Shown here piece by piece: positions 30,860-39,397 of a DNA stretch of 64,000 nt (within the stretch, counting starts at the first letter, position 1; each line of letters opens with the position of its first letter). Where the stretch lies: positions 5,083,001 to 5,147,000 of the forward strand of contig NZ_CP108427.1 in assembly GCF_035982055.1 (NCBI RefSeq). The letters run 5' to 3'. This DNA comes from Streptomyces sp. NBC_01288 (GTDB taxonomy: Bacteria > Actinomycetota > Actinomycetes > Streptomycetales > Streptomycetaceae). Both the position numbers and the translations under genes were made by a program. The notes under the pieces are model-generated. The model saw only the letters and a list, made by a program, of their open reading frames with translations. It was not told where the DNA came from and did not search any database.

Positions 30860-32293
30860 ATGCTCAAGTCACGGACGGCCAGGGGCAGATGGAGAACCGT
30901 GGCGACGGTGGCCGCGGTGCTGGCCGGCGGCTCGCTGCTGCCCGCCGCACCCGCGTTCGCGGTCCACGGCGCGGTCCCCGGCGACTTCAACGGCGACGGG
31001 TACCGCGACGCCGTCCTGCCCGCGCCCGGCGCGAACGTGGCCGGCAAGGAATCGGCGGGCGCGGTCGTCATCCTGTACGGGGCCTCGTCGGGCCTGTCGG
31101 CGTCGCACCGTAAGACGATCACCCAGAACACCACCGGGGTACCGGGCACGGCAGAGGCGAACGACGGGTTCGGCTCCGCCACCGCGACGGCCGACCTCAA
31201 CCGGGACGGCTACGCGGACCTCGTGGTCTCCACGCCGTACGAGGACACGGCCCGCGGCAAGGACGCGGGCCTGGTCACCGTGTTGTGGGGCGGCAAGAAC
31301 GGGCTGACGACGGCGACCGACCTGCCGGCGCCGTCGGACTACCTGGAGCGGTACGGCACCGACCTGGCCGCTCTGAGCATCGGCGCGGGCAGCAGGACGC
31401 AGGTCGCGGTCGCCGGATCGGACTCCCTGGTCTTCAAGGGACCGTTCAGCCGCACCGGCACCTACGGTTCGGCCGTACCCGACCAGAACACCGCCTCCCC
31501 GGCGAGCGTCGCGCTCGGCGACTTCGACGGCGACACCGTGCTCGACCTGGCCGTCGCCACCCAGGGCCTCAGCGACCTGAGCGGTGGCGAGGTCTACGTC
31601 GACCCGGCCACCACCGTCATGCAGCCGAAGCGGGGCAACGGTCTCATCGCCGCCTCGGGCGACGTCAACGGCGACGGGTACGCCGACCTTGTCGTCGGCG
31701 ACCCCTGGGAGCCCGATGTCGCCGGTGTGGACGGCGCGTTGGGCGGACGCGTCCTGGTCTACTACGGCACCGCGAGGGGCATCGCGGCGACCGCCGAGCC
31801 CGTACAGGTCACCCAGGACACCGCCGGGGTGCCCGGGGCGAGCGAGAAGGACGACGAGTTCGGCGGCGCGCTGGCCGTGGCCGACCTCAACCGGGACGGG
31901 CTCGCCGACATCGTCGTAGGCGCCCCGTTCGAAGGCGTCGCGGGCAAGACCCGGGCCGGAGCGGTGACCGTGATCCCGGGCCGCCGCACGGGCGCGCTCG
32001 GCACGGGCGCCTATTCGTTCACCCAGGACACGGCCGGCGTCCCCGGCGCCTCCGAGATCGACGACTTCTTCGGTACGACGGTCTCGGTCGGGGACGTCAA
32101 CAAGGATGGCAAGCCGGAGCTGTTCGTGAGCGCGGCGGGCGAGAACCTGGACACGGGCGCGGTCTGGGTCCTGCCCGGCGGCACCTCCCACCCGACGGCC
32201 ACGGGCAGCAAGCTGTTCACCGCCCCCGCGGTCGGCCTCACCCAGAAGAGCCTCACGACCCTGGGCGGGAACGGCCTGCTCTGGCTGATCTGA
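30860..32293 (+). CDS. Secreted FG-GAP (integrin-like beta-propeller) protein
   Basis: 477 residues from ATG 30860, preceded by GGGAGGGG. Signal peptide at 1-34 (VATVAAVLAGGSLLPAAPAF, then A-VHG). The mature protein is a string of FG-GAP/VCBS units with calcium-loop signatures: DFNGDGYRDAVLP, DLNRDGYADLVVS, DFDGDTVLDLAVA, DVNGDGYADLVVG, DLNRDGLADIVVG, DVNKDGKPELFVS. Repeated TQDTAGVPGASE segments join the blades. Predicted seven-bladed extracellular propeller for adhesion or protein/carbohydrate binding. It is convergent with pectate lyase; the stop codon is within a 14-bp tandem duplication. Confidence 0.9.
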   Translation: MLKSRTARGRWRTVATVAAVLAGGSLLPAAPAFAVHGAVPGDFNGDGYRDAVLPAPGANVAGKESAGAVVILYGASSGLSASHRKTITQNTTGVPGTAEANDGFGSATATADLNRDGYADLVVSTPYEDTARGKDAGLVTVLWGGKNGLTTATDLPAPSDYLERYGTDLAALSIGAGSRTQVAVAGSDSLVFKGPFSRTGTYGSAVPDQNTASPASVALGDFDGDTVLDLAVATQGLSDLSGGEVYVDPATTVMQPKRGNGLIAASGDVNGDGYADLVVGDPWEPDVAGVDGALGGRVLVYYGTARGIAATAEPVQVTQDTAGVPGASEKDDEFGGALAVADLNRDGLADIVVGAPFEGVAGKTRAGAVTVIPGRRTGALGTGAYSFTQDTAGVPGASEIDDFFGTTVSVGDVNKDGKPELFVSAAGENLDTGAVWVLPGGTSHPTATGSKLFTAPAVGLTQKSLTTLGGNGLLWLI

Positions 32294-32312
32294 GGCAACT
32301 GATCTGAGGCAA
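32285..32312. repeat. 14-bp tandem duplication across the FG-GAP stop codon
   Basis: CTGATCTGAGGCAA at 32285-32298 and 32299-32312, perfect and adjacent; the first copy contains the TGA stop (32291-32293). Confidence 0.85.
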
Positions 32313-32328
32313 CGTCCGTTTGCCTCAG
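32304..32328. terminator. Hairpin between convergent FG-GAP and pectate lyase genes
   Basis: CTGAGGCAA (32304-32312) pairs with TTGCCTCAG (32320-32328). The left arm is part of the duplicated 14-mer, so the duplication also supplied the terminator stem. Confidence 0.65.
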
Positions 32329-32329
32329 G

Positions 32330-33700
32330 CTAGTTGAGCACCCCGGCCCCGGTCGTGGTCGCGAGTTCCGTCGGCAGATTCTTCGCCGACGTCTCCAGCC
32401 CGGCCGTGAGGGTCGGCGTCCAGTTCACGGTGGTCTTCAGCTTCTTGGAGTTGGCGGCGTTGTAGGCGGCGACGAGGTCGGTGGCGGTGCCGTTGACGAG
32501 GTTGCCGCCGCCGGCGATGGACCCGGTCCCGTCACCGCTGAACAGCTTGCCGACCTTCTGACTCGCGGGAATCCTCCAGTAGTTGTCCTCGGCGACGACC
32601 TGCGCCTTGGCACGGGAGTTGACGCTGTACTGGAGGACGTACCCGTTGAGGTTCGTGGTGTCGTAGAAGTTGTTGTAGATGTGAATCTGCCCGATCCGGG
32701 CCAGCGGCGCCCGCTGCACGATCCCCTTCCACACGTTGTGGTGGATGGAGACGCGCAGCTTGCCGACGCTGTCGGTGTCGCTGCTGCCGATGAGCATCGT
32801 CTTGTCGTGGTTGGTGAACTGGTTGCGCTCGACGGTCACCAGGTCCGAGCCCTTGGTGATGTCGAGGTCGCCGTCGTGGATCTGGTACTGGCGCCCGTAG
32901 TAGGTGGGGTCGGAGGTGTCGAGCCCGGGTGCGTCGGTGAACGTGTTGTGGTCCGCCCAGACGTGCGTGGCACCGCGCAGGGTCACGGCGTCGTACTGCG
33001 AGTTCCAGTTGCCGCTGTCCCCGTCGGTCGGGTCCCACTGCGGGAAGCAGTCCTGGGTGGCGGCGAAGGTCAGGTTCCGCACGATCACGTTGTCCACGCT
33101 CTGCACTTGCAGCATGCCGCCGGTGATCCCGGCCTTGGTGCCGGGCACGCCCACGACGGTCGTATTGGCGGGCACCCGGAAGATGATGTTCTTCCCCTGC
33201 TTGACCTGCGCCGCCGCCCGCGCCTTCTCCTGCGTACCGGAGGGCAGCTTGGAGGTGCCGTAGGTGGAGGGGTCGAAGGCCTTGAGGTAGGCGGCCAGCG
33301 AATACCCGGTACCCGCCGCGTAGTTGGCGCAGGTCAGCTTCTTCCCGGAGTCATCGGTGTTGGCGTCGATCGTCCCCTTGATCTTGACGATCCGCGGGGC
33401 GGTGTCACTGGCGGACCCCAACGCCTTCACGAGCTGGGCGCGGGTGCTGACGGTGAAGGTGTGCGCGGCATCGGCCTTCGCACCGCCGGTGGTACCGGTA
33501 CCGGACGACGCCCAGCCGTCCTTGGCGGCGAGCGTCTGGTGGTACAGGTCGACGGCGGTCGCGGTGGTACTGGCCGCGTTCGCGTTGAGCACGAGGAACC
33601 CGGCGCCGATGCCTGCGGCGGCGGCAGCGGCCGTGACGACGATCGTGCGGCGCTTGCGGAGGGAACGGCGGTGGGAGGAGGAGGGAGCGGGGGTGGCCAC
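32330..33700 (-). CDS. Secreted pectate lyase (polysaccharide lyase family 1)
   Basis: 456 residues, GTG start with GGACTC upstream. Basic N-terminus (RRSLRKRRTIVV) and hydrophobic core form a signal peptide to about residue 42. The right-handed beta-helix carries PL1 motifs: NIIFRVPANTTVVGVPG, VWADHNTFTDAPGLDTSD (calcium-binding Asp region), LRVSIHHNVWKGIVQRAPLAR and GQIHIYNNFYD. PL1 enzymes cleave polygalacturonate by beta-elimination with an Arg base; the segment reads QRAPLARIG where many members have R-x-P-R-x-R. Two to three Cys pairs are possible (LTCANY, QDCFPQ). Acts extracellularly on plant pectin. A strong palindrome lies upstream at 33749-33795. Confidence 0.92.
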   Translation of the reverse strand: MATPAPSSSHRRSLRKRRTIVVTAAAAAAGIGAGFLVLNANAASTTATAVDLYHQTLAAKDGWASSGTGTTGGAKADAAHTFTVSTRAQLVKALGSASDTAPRIVKIKGTIDANTDDSGKKLTCANYAAGTGYSLAAYLKAFDPSTYGTSKLPSGTQEKARAAAQVKQGKNIIFRVPANTTVVGVPGTKAGITGGMLQVQSVDNVIVRNLTFAATQDCFPQWDPTDGDSGNWNSQYDAVTLRGATHVWADHNTFTDAPGLDTSDPTYYGRQYQIHDGDLDITKGSDLVTVERNQFTNHDKTMLIGSSDTDSVGKLRVSIHHNVWKGIVQRAPLARIGQIHIYNNFYDTTNLNGYVLQYSVNSRAKAQVVAEDNYWRIPASQKVGKLFSGDGTGSIAGGGNLVNGTATDLVAAYNAANSKKLKTTVNWTPTLTAGLETSAKNLPTELATTTGAGVLN

Positions 33701-33748
33701 GGGGAGTCCTTCGGTGCGGGGTGAGGGGTTACGACTCCTCAGTGGCCG

Positions 33749-33795
33749 TCAGGATCAAGAAGGTTGCCGCGGCCCGCCAACTTTCTTGATCCTGA
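33749..33795. terminator. 18-bp inverted repeat between dioxygenase and pectate lyase genes
   Basis: TCAGGATCAAGAAGGTTG (33749-33766) and CAACTTTCTTGATCCTGA (33778-33795) pair with one mismatch. It starts 18 bp past the dioxygenase stop and ends about 50 bp before the pectate lyase start. A terminator for the former is the simplest reading; an operator for the latter is the alternative. Confidence 0.6.
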
Positions 33796-33812
33796 GCACA
33801 GTTAACGATCCA

Positions 33813-34820
33813 TCAGGACGCGGATGCGGATGCCGACGCGGATGCGCTCGGCTGGGTGTCGGTGCTGTCGTGGGTCTCGTCCGGGGCGACGCCCATCGTC
33901 AGGTGGGCGCGGACGCCCTTGGCGATGCGCTTCTTGTCGTAGTCCAGGAAGAGCAGTCCGCCTTCGTGGCCGTTCTGCGGGTAGATCGTGTCCTCGGTGA
34001 GGGTGGTGCGGGTGGTGGTGTTGGTGGAGTACGGCTCGACCGTCGCCGACGTGAGCACGGACTTCTCGTCGAAGAAGAGCTGGCCCGTGTGGCAGGTGTG
34101 CCCGCCTTCATAACCCGCGTCGGTCCACTCACCGTCGACATGCACCTTGACGTGGATGTGGACGCAACGGCCCTGGTACCACCCCGGGAACACCGTCTTG
34201 AAGGTGACGTAGCCACGCTTGTCGGTCTTCCAGGTACCGCGCAAGTACCGCTCGTCGTCGGTTGGTTCGGAGTGCCCGCCACCGGTTCCGCCGGAGGGGG
34301 CGCCGGACGGGGGTTCGCCGGTGGGAGTACCGGACGCTGTGTCGGTCGGCGTACCCGAGGGCGCGTCAGTCGGAGCGCCACCACCCCCACCGCTGCTCAT
34401 CGCCTCGTAACCGGAGTAGATGCCGAGCGCGCTGCAGTGCCAGATGTCGACGGCGGCGTCCCGGAGCGGCTTGCAGGTCTCCGCGTCGATCACTTTGAGG
34501 GTGAGGGTCAGCGGAATGCCCACCTCGTCCTCGGTGATGTCCTGCCGGATCTTGTCGGCGTCGATGTAGTACGGCCCCTCGGTGGTCTCCGAGGTGAGCG
34601 TGTAACACGCCTCGCCGGCACTGGCCTTGCTCTTCCCGGGCGCGGTGGGAGTCGCCCCGTCCGCGAACGCACTCGCGGCAAGCCCTCCGCCCACACCCAC
34701 CGCGGCAACGGCGGCCCCGCCCGCGACGACGACCTTGCGCCGGGTCAAGTCCCGTTTGTGCGCGGGGGATTGGCTACGCGGTTGTTCCGGCGACTCGTTG
34801 GTTGTTTCGGTTCCCGTCAT
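33813..34820 (-). CDS. Tat-exported intradiol ring-cleavage dioxygenase (copy 1)
   Basis: 335 residues from ATG 34820. Twin-arginine signal KRDLTRRKVVVAGGAAVAAV ends near residue 54. The catalytic domain has the intradiol non-haem Fe(III) layout: GPYYIDADKIRQDITEDE and AVDIWHCSALGIYSGYE (Tyr ligand region), then GWYQGRCVHIHVKVH (His ligands). A 35-residue Gly/Pro/Thr-rich loop is inserted before TDDERYLRGTW, and the C-terminus is a Ser-Ala repeat. Intradiol enzymes open catechol or protocatechuate rings between the hydroxyls; exported relatives in Streptomyces act on lignin-derived catechols. A close paralogue lies 8 kb away in the same orientation (41857-42858). Confidence 0.9.
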   Translation of the reverse strand: MTGTETTNESPEQPRSQSPAHKRDLTRRKVVVAGGAAVAAVGVGGGLAASAFADGATPTAPGKSKASAGEACYTLTSETTEGPYYIDADKIRQDITEDEVGIPLTLTLKVIDAETCKPLRDAAVDIWHCSALGIYSGYEAMSSGGGGGAPTDAPSGTPTDTASGTPTGEPPSGAPSGGTGGGHSEPTDDERYLRGTWKTDKRGYVTFKTVFPGWYQGRCVHIHVKVHVDGEWTDAGYEGGHTCHTGQLFFDEKSVLTSATVEPYSTNTTTRTTLTEDTIYPQNGHEGGLLFLDYDKKRIAKGVRAHLTMGVAPDETHDSTDTQPSASASASASAS

Positions 34821-34939
34821 GCCCGGACGGTAGGTAAGGGGCCTGTAAGAAGCATGGGTGTGGGCTGTGGGTTCCCATGAATTCTGAAGTCGACGGGAGC
34901 GGGACCCTCCTGCTTCCGGAAGTAAAAGCGCTGGTAATG

Positions 34940-34980
34940 TCCGCACACTTGTGCGGAGAGGGTGTCTCTCCGCGGGGAGG
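34940..34980 (+). promoter_or_regulatory. Overlapping hairpins in the leader of the large FG-GAP gene
   Basis: TCCGCACA/TGTGCGGA (34940-34957) and CGGAGAG/CTCTCCG (34954-34972) share CGGA, so they exclude each other; CTCTCC (34966-34971) can also pair with the ribosome-site tract GGGGAG. A possible -10 (TAATGT, 34935-34940) may place the first palindrome at the promoter instead. Confidence 0.4.
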
Positions 34981-34989
34981 GATGAACAC

Positions 34990-37518
34990 GTGGGCAGATA
35001 CGCCCTTTCGCGGCGCCGGACGGCGTTCGCGATCACCTCGGTGACGCTCGCTCTGACGGGCGGCACCCTGCTGCCGGTCCTGGCCGCCGGATCCGCGGCC
35101 GCCGCTCCGGTCGCCCCCTGGGCCGCGACCGCCACTCCGATCACCGACGGCAAGGCCTCCGTCGTGGATGTCGTCACCGCGTCCGACGGCTCCGCCGTGG
35201 CCGTGTGGAACCAGTTCGGGAGCGGCAACGGACGGCAGCTGTACGCCGCCGTCCGTCCGGTCGCCGGTGACACGTGGAACACGCCCGCGCTGCTCGCCAC
35301 GACCCCGACCGAGGCCGGCAACGTCAAGTTGCACGCCTCCGCCGACGGCACGGTCACCGCGCTGTGGGTGGAGTACCCGAACGAAACCGCCCCGGGATCG
35401 GGAGGGTTGAACATCCGTCTGGTCAGTGCCGTGCTGGCGGCCGACCACTCCGGCTGGTCCGCGCCCACCGAACTGGTGGGCCCCGACGAAACCTGGTCCG
35501 ACGGCGGCATCGACCTCGCCGAGGGCCCGGACGGCACACTCACCGCGGTCTGGAGCACCAGGGCCACCAGCGCGTCGAAACCCGAGGTCCACACCGCCGC
35601 CCGCGGCACGGACGGCACCTGGTCGGCGCCCGTACAGCTCAGCGCCGCCACCGTGGAGGGGGCGGACTCGGCCTACGCGCCGAGTGTCGCCGTCACCCCC
35701 GACGGCACGACCGTCGTCGTGTACAAGCAGACGGCGGGCGAATCCGCCTCGGTGCGTACGGTGTCCAGGGCGTCCGGCGCCACCGCCTGGACCGCGTCGA
35801 CGGCGGCGACCGCTTCCTACGTGTCGATCAGCAATCCCGAGGCCACGGCGGCCGACGACGGCTCCGTGACGGTCGCCTACAAGGGCACGGACGCATCCGA
35901 GGACTCGACCATCTTCACGGTCAACCGCTCGGCGGCGGACGGCAGTTGGTCCGCGCCGCAGTCCGTGACGGCCACGGAGAACCTCGCCGACACCCCGGAG
36001 CCGCTGATCGCGCCCGACGGCGACGTCACCCTCGTCTGGGTCGACTACACGAGCACCTTCGGCACCCGCACCGCCACCCGCGAGGCGGACACCGGCGTCT
36101 GGTCGGCCGTACGGACACTGTCGACGGCTTACGTCCCCGAGCAGTACGACGCGACCGTCACCGCCGACGGCACGGTGCACGCGCTGTGGACCCAGGAGAG
36201 CGGCCACGGCGACGAGCGCGAGCTGATGGAGTCCGTGCGCAGCGAAGGCACTTGGACCACCGCCGTCCAACTGCCCGGCTCGGCCGCCGCGTTCGTCCTC
36301 GGCAAGGTCAGCGTCGGCGCGGACGGCACCGCGACCGCCGTCTGGACCGGCAACGCGACCGCGAGCAGCGACGACCGCCTGTACAGCTCGCGGACCAGCT
36401 GGCCCACGCTCGCCGTCACCGCCTCCACCGTCCCGGCGACCGCCGCGCTCAAGGGCACCACCGCGTCCGGCAAGGCCTGGACGCCGACCTGGCAACTCAG
36501 CAGGCCCACCTCGTCCTTCACGGTGACCGTCACCGACCGGGCCGGCAAAACGGTCCGTACCCTGACCGGCACGGCCGACGGCCTCAAGGCCACGCTGACC
36601 TGGAACGGCCGTACGTCGTCCGGGAGTTACGCCTCCAACGGCCCGCTGACCTGGACCCTGCGCGCCACCCAGGCGGGCGCGGCCACGGCCGTGAAGCTCG
36701 CCTCGGGCACGGTCACGGTCACCGGCGGAGCGGCGGTCGCCCACGACTTCGGCGGCACGTCGACCGTTCCGGACGGCACCGGCGACCTCCTCACGCTCAG
36801 TTCCTCGGGCGCGCTGACGTATCAACTGGGCACGGGCAAGGGCACGTTCTCCGGCAGGATCAGCGGCAGCGGCTGGCCGACGACCGTGAAGGCGGTCCCC
36901 TTCGGCGACCTGAGCGGCGACCGCTGCAACGACGTCCTGGTCCGGCTGAGCAGCGGTGCGCTCCGCGCGTACAAGCCGGCCTGCGGTACGGCGCCGAAGC
37001 CGTCGACGTCGTACACGACACTGGGAACGAGCGGCTGGAACCAGTACGACGTGTTGACTTCACCCGGCGACATCAGCGGCGACGGCCGCCCGGACCTGAT
37101 CGCCCGCAACGCGTCCACCGGGGACGTCTACCTCTACAAGGGCACGAGCGCGGGCAAGCTGTCCGCCCGCGTGAAGCTGTACACCAACTGGAAGACGTAC
37201 AAGAAGGTCGTCGGCGTCGGTGATGTGAACGGCGACGGCATCGGCGACCTGCTGGCCCAGGACAAGTCGAACACCGTGTACCGCTACTACGGCACCGGCA
37301 GGGGCACGTTCGGGGCGCGGGCGAAGCTGTTCACGGCGTGGGGCGGCTCGTACAACACGGTCGTCGGCACCGGAGACATCACCGCCGACGGCAAGCCCGA
37401 CCTCGTGTCCCGCGACACCGGCGGCAATCTGTACCGCAACACCGGTGACGGCAAGGGGTCGTTCGGGGCGCGGGTGAAGATCGCGACCGGGTGGGGCGGG
37501 TACAAGTCACTGTCGTAG
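34990..37518 (+). CDS. Large secreted FG-GAP/VCBS repeat protein
   Basis: 842 residues from GTG 34990, with GGGGAGG upstream. Signal peptide at 1-40 (RRRTAFAITSVTLALTGGTL, cleavage near AGSAAAAP). Residues about 45-480 are repeated exo-sialidase/propeller-like blades with recurrent SADGTVTALWVE, GPDGTLTAVWS and TPDGTTVVVYK motifs. A FlgD-like beta-sandwich follows (about 490-580, GKTVRTLTGTADGLKATLTW), then FG-GAP units (DLSGDRCNDVLVR, DISGDGRPDLIAR, DVNGDGIGDLLAQ, DITADGKPDLVSR). Probably surface-exposed or released binding protein. Followed by a palindromic terminator. Divergent from dioxygenase copy 1. Confidence 0.88.
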   Translation: MGRYALSRRRTAFAITSVTLALTGGTLLPVLAAGSAAAAPVAPWAATATPITDGKASVVDVVTASDGSAVAVWNQFGSGNGRQLYAAVRPVAGDTWNTPALLATTPTEAGNVKLHASADGTVTALWVEYPNETAPGSGGLNIRLVSAVLAADHSGWSAPTELVGPDETWSDGGIDLAEGPDGTLTAVWSTRATSASKPEVHTAARGTDGTWSAPVQLSAATVEGADSAYAPSVAVTPDGTTVVVYKQTAGESASVRTVSRASGATAWTASTAATASYVSISNPEATAADDGSVTVAYKGTDASEDSTIFTVNRSAADGSWSAPQSVTATENLADTPEPLIAPDGDVTLVWVDYTSTFGTRTATREADTGVWSAVRTLSTAYVPEQYDATVTADGTVHALWTQESGHGDERELMESVRSEGTWTTAVQLPGSAAAFVLGKVSVGADGTATAVWTGNATASSDDRLYSSRTSWPTLAVTASTVPATAALKGTTASGKAWTPTWQLSRPTSSFTVTVTDRAGKTVRTLTGTADGLKATLTWNGRTSSGSYASNGPLTWTLRATQAGAATAVKLASGTVTVTGGAAVAHDFGGTSTVPDGTGDLLTLSSSGALTYQLGTGKGTFSGRISGSGWPTTVKAVPFGDLSGDRCNDVLVRLSSGALRAYKPACGTAPKPSTSYTTLGTSGWNQYDVLTSPGDISGDGRPDLIARNASTGDVYLYKGTSAGKLSARVKLYTNWKTYKKVVGVGDVNGDGIGDLLAQDKSNTVYRYYGTGRGTFGARAKLFTAWGGSYNTVVGTGDITADGKPDLVSRDTGGNLYRNTGDGKGSFGARVKIATGWGGYKSLS

Positions 37519-37560
37519 GACAGTCCCCGTCAGCGGCCTGGGCAGCCGTATGCAGCTGAG

Positions 37561-37595
37561 AAAGTGTGACACTTCCGCGAGAAGTGTCACACTTT
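37561..37595. terminator. Terminator whose two arms are themselves palindromes
   Basis: AAAGTGTGACACTT (37561-37574) and AAGTGTCACACTTT (37582-37595) make a perfect 14-bp stem with loop CCGCGAG between convergent genes. Each arm contains AAGTGT-N-ACACTT, so the site could also be a tandem operator with centres about 20-21 bp apart. Confidence 0.75.
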
Positions 37596-37638
37596 TCGGA
37601 TGGGTGGTCCGGCGGTGCCGGATTTGCCGACACCGTCC

Positions 37639-37830
37639 TCATTGGTCCCGGGCACCTGCGGACGGGTCGATGCGATGGAGGAGGGCGGCGAGAGTGGTGG
37701 GGGTGAGGGGGAGTATTCGGGTGGGGTCGTCGCTCTCACGGAGAAGCAATTCACCTTCAGGGGCAGCCACTTCCACGCAGTTGGCCCCGTCATTCCCATT
37801 GGAGAAGCTGGACTTCTGCCACTGGATCAT
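37639..37830 (-). CDS. DUF397 protein of a WhiJ-type cluster
   Basis: 63 residues, standard single-domain DUF397: WQKSSFSNGNDGANCVEVA, then LLLRESDDPTRILPLTPTTL. Three bases downstream of the XRE/DUF5753 gene on the same strand, so cotranscribed. With the divergent RsbW-like ATPase at 38915 it completes the three-gene set seen in whiJ/abaA-type loci of Streptomyces, which influence development and antibiotic production. Confidence 0.88.
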   Translation of the reverse strand: MIQWQKSSFSNGNDGANCVEVAAPEGELLLRESDDPTRILPLTPTTLAALLHRIDPSAGARDQ

Positions 37831-37833
37831 GCC

Positions 37834-38676
37834 TCACAGCTCCTTGGCGACGCGGTGTAGGTAGCTCCGGGACCGGGACGGGTCCAGGGCGACTGCTTCC
37901 ACCTTACGGAAGAGCGTTCGCATGGCTAGGAGCTGTGCCGGTGCATCCACGAACGCTGTGTCGTGGGCAGTGTCCCGCTGTCCTGTGTCCAGCGTCGGCA
38001 CGCGACCGCCCATGTACAGCAACTCCGCGCTCGCGCCCGCGAAACCGTCCACGTCGAAGGGGATAACCCGCACCGTGACTCCTGGCTTGTCCGACAGCTC
38101 CAGCACGGTGTCGAGCTGCGTTTGTGCGACCCGCCGGTCGGCCACCCTCGTACGCAGCACCGATTCATGGAGTACCGCCAGATACGGAACGGCCCCGAGA
38201 ACCTCCCTGCGCCGCAACCGGTGCTCGACTCTCAACTCGATGTCTCGCTCGGGCAGTTCCGGACGCCAGTAGGTGAACACGGCCCGCGAGTACTCCTCGG
38301 TCTGCAGCAGTCCCGGCACGTGCGCCGTGGCGATCTCCTGAAGAGACACCGCGCGATCCTGCAACTCCGCCAGGTCGCAGAACACGGGTGGCAGAACATC
38401 CCGGTACTCCTCCCACCACCCCCGCGTGCGATCTGTCGCCATCTCCACGAGCGCGTCGACCAACTCGGTGTCCGTACTCGCGTAGTGCGCCGCGAGCATG
38501 CGAACACGCTCACCGCTGACTCCACCGATACCCGCTTCGATGTGGCTCATCTGGGCCGAGGTCGACCCCAGGAACTGGGCGACTTCGCGCGCAGTCATCC
38601 CGGCGGCCTCCCGCAACCTGCGCAGTTCGGTGCCCACCCGCACCTGCCGCACAGTCGGCCGGCCCCTTGGCGGCAT
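37834..38676 (-). CDS. XRE/DUF5753 (WhiJ-type) regulator
   Basis: 280 residues from ATG 38676. HTH at about 14-70 (LRRLREAAGMTAREVAQFLG, STSAQMSHIEAGIGGVSGER); DUF5753 at about 95-275 (ATAHVPGLLQTEEYSRAVF, AVLHESVLRTRVADR, VRVIPFDVDGFAGASAELL). Operon with DUF397. The divergent region carries an array of TTGC/GCAA half-sites (38713-38753), a natural autoregulatory target. Development-related function is inferred from the family. Confidence 0.92.
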   Translation of the reverse strand: MPPRGRPTVRQVRVGTELRRLREAAGMTAREVAQFLGSTSAQMSHIEAGIGGVSGERVRMLAAHYASTDTELVDALVEMATDRTRGWWEEYRDVLPPVFCDLAELQDRAVSLQEIATAHVPGLLQTEEYSRAVFTYWRPELPERDIELRVEHRLRRREVLGAVPYLAVLHESVLRTRVADRRVAQTQLDTVLELSDKPGVTVRVIPFDVDGFAGASAELLYMGGRVPTLDTGQRDTAHDTAFVDAPAQLLAMRTLFRKVEAVALDPSRSRSYLHRVAKEL

Positions 38677-38712
38677 GGCGTCCCCTTCTCAACTGGCGCT
38701 CGCGGCTTCCCT

Positions 38713-38753
38713 CTTGCGGGGTCAGACTACGCAAGCGGCTTGCCGTGGAGCAA
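38713..38753. promoter_or_regulatory. TTGC/GCAA half-site array before the WhiJ-type regulator
   Basis: CTTGC (38713-38717), then the perfect palindrome GCAAGCGGCTTGC (38731-38743), then GCAA (38750-38753): alternating inverted half-sites about 40-75 bp upstream of ATG 38676 on the minus strand. Inferred operator for the regulator. Confidence 0.5.
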
Positions 38754-38914
38754 ATTAATGCCCTACCGTCAGTGACGCGCCGCACACCCTGCGGAACCCC
38801 GGGACCCCGGAAGCGCACCGCCCCGCCCTGCCATGACGGCCGCGACAAGCCACCGCCCGCCGACCCGCACCACACGCCGACCCCCAACTCCCCCTCCCTG
38901 ACCAGGAGTCACCC

Positions 38915-39346
38915 ATGCCCGAACCCGAAGAACCAGTCGCCCCAGCCACCCCCTGGGAATACACCCTCACCATCCCCCACGACCTCCGCGCAGTCACCGT
39001 CTGCCGCCACACCCTCCGCCTGATCCTGACGATGCACGGACTCATCGGCCTCGTCGACACCGCCGAACTCCTCGCAACGGAGCTGGTGGGCAACGCCGTA
39101 CGCCACACGAAGGGCCCCGTGATCCTGCGGGTCTCCTGGAAGCCCGGCACTCTCCGCGTCGGCGCCTGGGACGCGAACCCCGAACCCCCGGAGCCTCCAC
39201 GGGAGTTGACCAAGCTCCTGGACGGGGAGGAGGGCCGGGGTCTGGGCCTGGTCAGGGCCTGCGCCGACCAATGGGGCTGGCAGCCGCTGTCCAGGAACGG
39301 CAGCAAGGGCAAGTACGTCTGGTGCGAGCTGACCACGGCCGCCTGA
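38915..39346 (+). CDS. RsbW-like ATP-binding protein (HATPase, AbaA-orfA type)
   Basis: 143 residues from ATG 38915. GHKL ATPase fold of anti-sigma factor kinases: AELLATELVGNAVRHTKGPV (N-box with Glu and Asn, about 50-69), LRVGAWDANPEPPEPP (G1-like Asp, about 82-97), EEGRGLGLVRACADQWGW (G2, about 106-123). No transmembrane or sensor domain. In WhiJ-type clusters such proteins are encoded next to the XRE and DUF397 genes; partner unknown. Divergent from the regulator across a 238-bp gap. Confidence 0.9.
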   Translation: MPEPEEPVAPATPWEYTLTIPHDLRAVTVCRHTLRLILTMHGLIGLVDTAELLATELVGNAVRHTKGPVILRVSWKPGTLRVGAWDANPEPPEPPRELTKLLDGEEGRGLGLVRACADQWGWQPLSRNGSKGKYVWCELTTAA

Positions 39347-39397
39347 ATGTTCACGCGACGAACGCCCCCGAATCAGCCGGAAATCCGGAGTGGAAGC

